This document shows, in pieces, positions 14,030-18,539 of a DNA stretch of 18,539 nt. The DNA lies in assembly GCA_018679315.1 (NCBI GenBank), contig JAHHLF010000091.1, forward strand, positions 1-18,539, given 5' to 3'. The notes beneath the pieces were generated by a model, which was given only the letters and a program-made list of their open reading frames with translations, had not been told where the DNA came from and made no database searches. The position numbers and the translations under genes are program-made. Source of the DNA: Bacteroidia bacterium (GTDB taxonomy: Bacteria; Bacteroidota; Bacteroidia; Flavobacteriales; Flavobacteriaceae). Numbering within the stretch: position 1 is the stretch's first letter; each line of letters begins with the position of its first letter.

Positions 14030-15241
14030 ATGAGCAATACAACCTCTAAGAGAATACAAATTATTGATGCACTGAGGGGATTTGCGCTTGCTGGAATTGT
14101 CCTGGTGCATATGGTAGAAAACTATCTGGGCGGACCTGCAGATGAAGCTGTGATGGAAGGCATACATGCCGGTACACTGGATTATGTAGTTGATGGTATC
14201 ATCCAAATAATTTTCAGAGGTAAATTCTTTGCCCTCTTTTCTTTCCTTTTCGGGCTTTCCTTTTTTATACAAATGGATAGCGGTGCCAAGCGCGAAAAAA
14301 GATACGCTTTGCGCTTCCTGTGGCGGGTGTTGCTATTATTGATCATTGGACTTGCGCACCATTTTATATATCGTGGAGATATTTTAAGCATTTACGCCAT
14401 ACTCGGAATTTTACTCATCCCCTTTTACAGGCTATCAACCCGAACCTTACTTATTTTGGTCGGACTCATATTTCTTGGTCTGGGCCGCTTTGTTGTCTTT
14501 GCCTTGAATCCAGACGGACTCCTTTTTTTTGAAGAAATGCTGATGCCCGATAGTCCGGCAACAAAAGCCTATCTCGAGTTGCTCAGAACGGGAAGTTTTT
14601 GGGAAGTCGGCCTTGATAATAGTACAAATGGCCAACTTATGAAGATGGAGTTTCAGTTTGGTGTCTTTAACCGGGGCTACCTGACTTTTGCCTTCTTTTT
14701 GTTGGGCCTCCTGGTAGGCAGGTTTAGATTGTTACATGAGTACGAAACACATCTCAACAAACTTTCCAATATGTTTTGGGCTGGCGGCATAGGCCTGGTA
14801 GTGGCATTGGGAATCACCATAGCTGGCTTTTCACAAATGGGCCAGGAATTCAGCCTTGAAAGTTGGTGGGCAATGATAGGTCTCACCGGGATGGATCTGG
14901 CCAATGTAGCCCTTACGATCTTGATCCTGGCTTTCTTTGTTTGGTTATTCGCAAAAAGTAAGTGGGAAAAGCGCTTATTGCTTTTTGCTCCCTATGGCCG
15001 TATGGCGCTAACCAATTATATTCTGCAAAGTGTGATCGGAGCAGTGATCTTTTACGGCTGGGGATTGGGCTATCTCGGTTCAATTCCGAATAGCTATACT
15101 TTTTTAATGGGCTTCCTTCTCATAGCTTTACAAATGTGGATTAGTCAATTGTGGTTGAAAAAATGCTATTACGGACCGCTGGAATGGCTTTGGCGCAGTG
15201 CGACACATGGCAAATGGTATCCGCTTCTGAAAAAGGACTAA
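14030..15241 (+). CDS. DUF418-domain polytopic membrane protein
   Basis: A 403-residue integral membrane protein. The N-terminus has the family's typical opening KRIQIIDALRGFALAGIVLVH (7-27) as the first helix. Further helices lie at about 52-80, 94-112, 116-132, 138-158, 215-230, 248-268, 290-308, 330-345 and 355-375. The C-terminal DUF418 region (about 230-393) includes LLFAPYGRMALTNYILQS (317-334) and GPLEWLWRS (382-390), its strongest signatures. The family is related in layout to acyltransferase-3-type membrane proteins, and its role is not established. The start is fixed by the family N-terminus and lies 10 bases after a terminator hairpin, so expression must depend on read-through or on a promoter overlapping the hairpin. 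Confidence 0.9.
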   Translation: MSNTTSKRIQIIDALRGFALAGIVLVHMVENYLGGPADEAVMEGIHAGTLDYVVDGIIQIIFRGKFFALFSFLFGLSFFIQMDSGAKREKRYALRFLWRVLLLLIIGLAHHFIYRGDILSIYAILGILLIPFYRLSTRTLLILVGLIFLGLGRFVVFALNPDGLLFFEEMLMPDSPATKAYLELLRTGSFWEVGLDNSTNGQLMKMEFQFGVFNRGYLTFAFFLLGLLVGRFRLLHEYETHLNKLSNMFWAGGIGLVVALGITIAGFSQMGQEFSLESWWAMIGLTGMDLANVALTILILAFFVWLFAKSKWEKRLLLFAPYGRMALTNYILQSVIGAVIFYGWGLGYLGSIPNSYTFLMGFLLIALQMWISQLWLKKCYYGPLEWLWRSATHGKWYPLLKKD

Positions 15242-15353
15242 TACCCTATATTTCAGGCTCTCATAAATCGCCACTTCTCATTTTAAAAGAGTGCCGAAGA
15301 CCTGTATAAATAGTCTCCGTATGAGATCTATAAGTAATTCTTGTCGGTTTGAA

Positions 15354-16817
15354 TTATAGCCGACTAATATAACTGCCGTATAAATCCTTGATCTGATAGC
15401 CCTGGCTAAAGCGTTGCTTGCTTAATTTCTTATGGGCTACCAGCCCCCAAAGTAGAAATTCAGACAAAAAGTACCTGTCTTCTTCATCCATATCCGGTGT
15501 ATGTGTCCTGATAATCTCCTTTAAGGGTACTATGGCGTCTATACGCTCTTTATACTCTTCGTCGGTCAGATCGTCCAGCAATTCAAAACCTTCCCCTTCA
15601 AAGAACCAGTGGATGAGCTCATCATAAGGCCCTTCTGCTTCTTTGTGTTCCAGTTTTTTTATGGGTGGAAAATACGAAGGGAACAGCGTGGATATGGCTT
15701 CTTCAATGAGGTGTAAAGCCACAGTATCTGCGCCTTCTTGTTCCCCTTCATAAACGAGCTCTATTTTACCAGTTATGGAAGGGATCACACCGGTAAAATC
15801 ACTGAGTCGCACGCTGGTCGTTTTATCGCCCGTGGCTAAGGAACGCCTTTCAGCCGTACTCAATAAATTTTCAAAGCCTGTAATGCTGGTTCTCGCACTC
15901 ACACCGCTTTTACGATCCACATATTCACTATCTCTCGCTTCGAAGCTGATCTGCTCAAGCAGATCCCGCGCCAATTCCGGAACATAGATCGCTTCCGTTT
16001 GCCGTACGTCTAGCTGTGCCTCTTGATCTGTGATCTTTTTGGCAATACCAACAGACTCGGGATAGTGTGTAAGGATCTGCGATCCAATCCTGTCCTTGAG
16101 AGGGGTTACAATACTTCCTCTATTGGTGTAGTCTTCGGGATTGGCCGTGAAAACAAACTGAACATCCAATGGGAGTCTCAATTTAAACCCACGGATCTGG
16201 ATATCGCCTTCCTGAAGAATATTAAAAAGAGAAACCTGGATACGCGCCTGGAGATCCGGCAGTTCATTGATGACAAAAATACATCGGTTGGCCCTCGGGA
16301 TCATCCCAAAATGAATTACCCTGTCGTCTGCATATGACAATTTCAGATTAGCAGCCTTGATCGGATCCACATCACCAATCAGGTCAGCTACGGTCACATC
16401 AGGTGTTGCCAGTTTCTCATAGAATCGATCATCTCTGTGTATCCATTCTATTGGTGTCTTATCTCCTTCTTCTTTAATCCGCTCGCGGGCAAATCGCGAA
16501 ATGGGTTTTAGCGGATCGTCATTGATCTCAGATCCGGCTATGATGGGAATATACTCATCCAACAAGCCAACCATAAGCCTGGCGATCCTGGTTTTAGCCT
16601 GGCCCCTCAATCCCAATAAATTAATATTATGACGAGAGAGAATGGCTCGTTCCACATCAGGGATCACACTGTTCTCATAGCCCCAGATACCTTCAAAAAC
16701 GGCAACCCCATTTGTTATGGCTGTTCGTAAATTACCGCGCAATTCATCTTTGATGCTTTTAGACTCATATCCGGCTTTTTTTAGATCGCCGAGGGTTTTT
16801 ATATTTTTTGGATTCAT
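15354..16817 (-). CDS. MoxR/ChlI-like AAA+ ATPase
   Basis: A 487-residue AAA+ protein of the magnesium-chelatase I/MoxR type. Walker A is GLRGQAKT (69-76) with Lys75. The Walker B strand is CIFVINELPDL (179-189), where the usual Asp-Glu is Asn184-Glu185. Sensor 1 is FVFTANPEDYTNRG (221-234) with Asn226, and the probable arginine finger is Arg243 in PLKDRIGS. The segment ARIQVSLFNILQEGDIQIRG (191-210) matches the helix-2 insert and pre-sensor hairpin of ChlI proteins. Such ATPases usually work with a VWA-domain partner as a metal-inserting or protein-remodelling machine. Here the partner is the gene directly upstream, whose stop codon overlaps this ATG (ATGA). No chlorophyll or cobalamin genes are present, so the target is not a chelatase substrate that I can name. 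The C-terminal 100 residues are acidic and helical. Confidence 0.88.
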   Translation of the reverse strand: MNPKNIKTLGDLKKAGYESKSIKDELRGNLRTAITNGVAVFEGIWGYENSVIPDVERAILSRHNINLLGLRGQAKTRIARLMVGLLDEYIPIIAGSEINDDPLKPISRFARERIKEEGDKTPIEWIHRDDRFYEKLATPDVTVADLIGDVDPIKAANLKLSYADDRVIHFGMIPRANRCIFVINELPDLQARIQVSLFNILQEGDIQIRGFKLRLPLDVQFVFTANPEDYTNRGSIVTPLKDRIGSQILTHYPESVGIAKKITDQEAQLDVRQTEAIYVPELARDLLEQISFEARDSEYVDRKSGVSARTSITGFENLLSTAERRSLATGDKTTSVRLSDFTGVIPSITGKIELVYEGEQEGADTVALHLIEEAISTLFPSYFPPIKKLEHKEAEGPYDELIHWFFEGEGFELLDDLTDEEYKERIDAIVPLKEIIRTHTPDMDEEDRYFLSEFLLWGLVAHKKLSKQRFSQGYQIKDLYGSYISRL

Positions 16818-17965
16818 CCTTTTAATCGTTTGCGTCTGTTTTGTTCATAATCTTCAAATATCATCTCGCCCAAATTTTTAATGCCGGTAAAAAAGGCCTT
16901 CCCCTTATTGGCCTGCGTAAAATGTCTGACAAACTGTTGTAAATAGGGATCTTGAGCGATCATAAATGTGGTAATGGGGATGTGTAATTTTCGTGCTTGC
17001 CGGGCCATATTGTAGCACTTCTCTACGATAAAATCATCGAGTCCTACACTGTTTTTATAATAGTGTCCGTCTGGCATCCGCAGGCAACTGGGTTTCCCAT
17101 CCGTGATCATAAAGATCTGTTTGTTGGTATTTCTTTTTCTCCTCAATATATCCATTGCCAATTGCAGACCGGCTACCGTATTGGTGTGATACGGCCCTAC
17201 TTTCAAATAGGGTAACTCCTGTATGCTTATGGGCCAGGCATCATTGCCAAAAACCAGGATATCCAGGGTGTCTTTTGGGTATCGGGTTGTGATCAACTCT
17301 GCCAGGGCCATGGCCACTTTCTTTGCCGGAGTGATCCGATCTTCGCCATAAAGGATCATACTGTGGCTGATATCGATCATGAGCACCGTACTCATCTGAG
17401 CTTTAAAATACGTGTCTTCCACGACCAGGTCTTCTTCCGTAAAAGACCACTGGTCAATACCGTGATTAACCTGGGCGTTTTTTAAGCTCTCCGTCATGGA
17501 AATACTGTCAAGGCTATCCCCATAGCGATAGGACCTGAAATCACCTGTATGTTCATCCCCAAGACCAGATTTACCCGTCCTGTGATTTCCATAGCCACTG
17601 CGCTTAAGCTTGCCAAAAATTTGATCCAGGGCCCGCAGACGTAGTAATCTTTCCATTTTAGATGTCAGGGAAAGTCCCGGATCGCCTTCCTCTCCTTCAC
17701 CATCGCCAACGCCACCGCCGTCTTTAATTTCTTCACGTAAGTAGCCTTTAGCTTTCAAGTCTTCAATAAAATCGTCTATTGTATAGGAGTCATCGGTGAG
17801 TTCATATTCCTTGTCGAGTTCACGCAGCCAATCAAGCGCTTCTTCAACATCTCCGCTGGTATGAGTAACCAATTCCTGGAAGATATCGAATAGCTTGTCA
17901 AAAGGCGAGAGATCCGGCGCCTTATACGAAGTGAATTTAAATCCTTTTCGAGTTTTCATAGACAT
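16814..17965 (-). CDS. VWA-domain protein, partner of the AAA+ ATPase
   Basis: A 383-residue cytoplasmic protein. Residues about 1-80 are helical and acidic, followed by a Gly/Asp/Glu-rich linker (83-96, DGGGVGDGEGEEGD). The von Willebrand A domain spans about 190-370 with a complete metal-ion-dependent adhesion site: Asp198, Ser200 and Ser202 in MIDISHSM, a Thr in YHTNTVAG (Thr261 or Thr263), and Asp289 in MITDGKPS. This is the layout of ChlD/CoxE-like partners of MoxR-type ATPases, where the metal site binds the ATPase or a client. I place the start at ATG 17965 (MSMKTRKG). A GTG at 17968 and an ATG at 17959 are also possible, changing the N-terminus by one or two residues. It overlaps the AAA+ gene by 4 bases and starts 56 bases after HisIE. 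Confidence 0.87.
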   Translation of the reverse strand: MSMKTRKGFKFTSYKAPDLSPFDKLFDIFQELVTHTSGDVEEALDWLRELDKEYELTDDSYTIDDFIEDLKAKGYLREEIKDGGGVGDGEGEEGDPGLSLTSKMERLLRLRALDQIFGKLKRSGYGNHRTGKSGLGDEHTGDFRSYRYGDSLDSISMTESLKNAQVNHGIDQWSFTEEDLVVEDTYFKAQMSTVLMIDISHSMILYGEDRITPAKKVAMALAELITTRYPKDTLDILVFGNDAWPISIQELPYLKVGPYHTNTVAGLQLAMDILRRKRNTNKQIFMITDGKPSCLRMPDGHYYKNSVGLDDFIVEKCYNMARQARKLHIPITTFMIAQDPYLQQFVRHFTQANKGKAFFTGIKNLGEMIFEDYEQNRRKRLKG

Positions 17966-17969
17966 CACA

Positions 17970-17977
17970 TAAATGTA
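17970..17977 (-). promoter_or_regulatory. Possible -7 element very close to the VWA start codon
   Basis: Minus-strand TACATTTA, one base from TAnnTTTG, only 4 bases before the ATG at 17965. If active it would give an almost leaderless message. It may simply be chance in an A/T-rich gap, with transcription coming from HisIE. Confidence 0.2.
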
Positions 17978-18021
17978 CCTAATTTTATGGGCAGCTCCGG
18001 ATATTTTACGAAATCTTAACG

Positions 18022-18539
18022 CTATTGTTCATGGCGCTTTTGCAAGAGTCGGCTCACATCTTCAAGCTTTTTGTCACGGTCCTGAAGCAGGATCAAATAA
18101 TGAAATAGCAAGTCTGCAGCCTCATTCAAAAAGTCTTCTTCATTTCCATCCTTCGTTTCCAGGACTAATTCCACTGCCTCTTCCCCTACTTTCTGAGCTA
18201 TTTTTTTTGTTCCGGACTTAAACAAAGTTGCCACATAGCTGTTCGTGGTATCAGCTGTGTTTTTCCGATCTGCGATAATAGATTCTAACTTCTCCAAAAA
18301 GGATAGTTCATGTGGGTCTCTTTCGCCAAAACAAGTCTCGGATCCGGTATGGCAAACCGGCCCGTGTGGTTTCACTTTTAGCAATACTGTATCCTGGTCA
18401 CAATCTACCTGAATATCGACTACATCCAAAAAGTTACCACTTTCCTCCCCTTTGGTCCACAACCGGCCTTTTGAGCGGCTGTAAAATGTAACCCGTTTCT
18501 CCTTCAATGTCTTCTCCCAGGCAGCGGAGTTCATATAGC
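18022..18539 (-). CDS. hisI: Bifunctional HisIE (phosphoribosyl-AMP cyclohydrolase / phosphoribosyl-ATP pyrophosphatase), N-terminus outside window
   Basis: Histidine biosynthesis steps 2 and 3 fused in one chain. The HisI part includes VTFYSRSKGRLWTKGEESGN, then DIQVDCDQDTVLLKV and PHGPVCHTGSETCF, which supply the zinc-binding Cys residues. The HisE part follows (ELSFLEKLESIIADRK, SYVATLFKSGTKKIAQKVGEE, EAADLLFHYLILLQD) with the acidic pyrophosphatase residues. The frame stays open past the ATG at 18534: the codon before it gives Tyr, making Y-M-N-S-A-A-W, which is the internal GYMNxEA motif of HisI. That ATG is therefore not the start, and roughly 25-35 residues lie beyond the right edge. 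It is probably the last gene of a his operon, as HisIE often is. Confidence 0.92.
   Translation of the reverse strand, partial: YMNSAAWEKTLKEKRVTFYSRSKGRLWTKGEESGNFLDVVDIQVDCDQDTVLLKVKPHGPVCHTGSETCFGERDPHELSFLEKLESIIADRKNTADTTNSYVATLFKSGTKKIAQKVGEEAVELVLETKDGNEEDFLNEAADLLFHYLILLQDRDKKLEDVSRLLQKRHEQ

Noticed and set aside
15242..15353. Search for a bidirectional terminator between the DUF418 and AAA+ genes
   Set aside because: The pairing around CACTTCTC and GAGTG is short and mismatched with no T-run, so I do not call a terminator.
16023..16337. Plus-strand open frame of 104 codons inside the AAA+ gene
   Set aside because: It is antisense to well-conserved ATPase motifs (sensor 1, Walker B) and is a shadow frame.
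1..18539. tRNA, rRNA, CRISPR array, insertion sequence or phage features
   Set aside because: None seen on reading both strands: no transposase or integrase frame, no regular short repeats with spacers, and no tRNA-like cloverleaf in the short gaps.

Overview
The window looks like chromosome of a member of the Bacteroidota, most likely a marine Flavobacteriaceae. The signs are a fused E1 alpha/beta keto-acid dehydrogenase, secreted proteins whose signal peptides end in A-Q, DUF1835, DUF2461 and DUF418 proteins, no clear Shine-Dalgarno sites, and repeated TAnnTTTG/A boxes (the Bacteroidota -7 element) ahead of genes. Gene density is high and no intergenic stretch exceeds about 220 bases. I saw no rRNA, tRNA, CRISPR array, insertion sequence or phage gene, so this reads as core genome.

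Layout. 1-1868 (minus): the signal-peptide end of a gene cut by the left edge, then a secreted S41-type peptidase with a C-terminal TPR region. 2050-2994 (plus): a TerC-family membrane protein, converging on a small helical orphan (2998-3336, minus). 3556-5535 (minus): the fused E1 alpha/beta subunit, followed by a clear terminator. 5661-6943 (plus): a non-heme iron oxygenase of the isopenicillin N synthase type, followed two bases later by an SUI1/eIF1-like protein. 7064-9724 (plus): a tight three-gene operon of a DUF1835 protein, a nucleoside phosphorylase and a periplasmic-binding-protein-fold protein without signal peptide. 9818-10228 (plus): a small conserved-looking protein whose end overlaps the end of a DUF2461 protein (10217-10897, minus).

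10940-13429 (minus): a TruA-like pseudouridine synthase followed by two tandem, overlapping, membrane-anchored alpha/beta hydrolases. 13515-15241 (plus): a four-helix membrane protein, a strong terminator-like hairpin, and a DUF418 membrane protein that starts 10 bases after the hairpin's T-run. 15354-18539 (minus): HisIE (cut by the right edge), then a VWA-domain protein and a MoxR/ChlI-like AAA+ ATPase with a 4-base overlap.

Most genes are independent housekeeping or accessory functions. The groups whose spacing suggests joint action are DUF1835/phosphorylase/binding-fold protein, oxygenase/SUI1, the hydrolase pair, and VWA/AAA+. The first is the best candidate for an undescribed function: a cytoplasmic binding-protein fold beside a nucleoside-cleaving enzyme, with no transporter genes nearby. 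All family names come from recognising motifs by eye; no database search was run.
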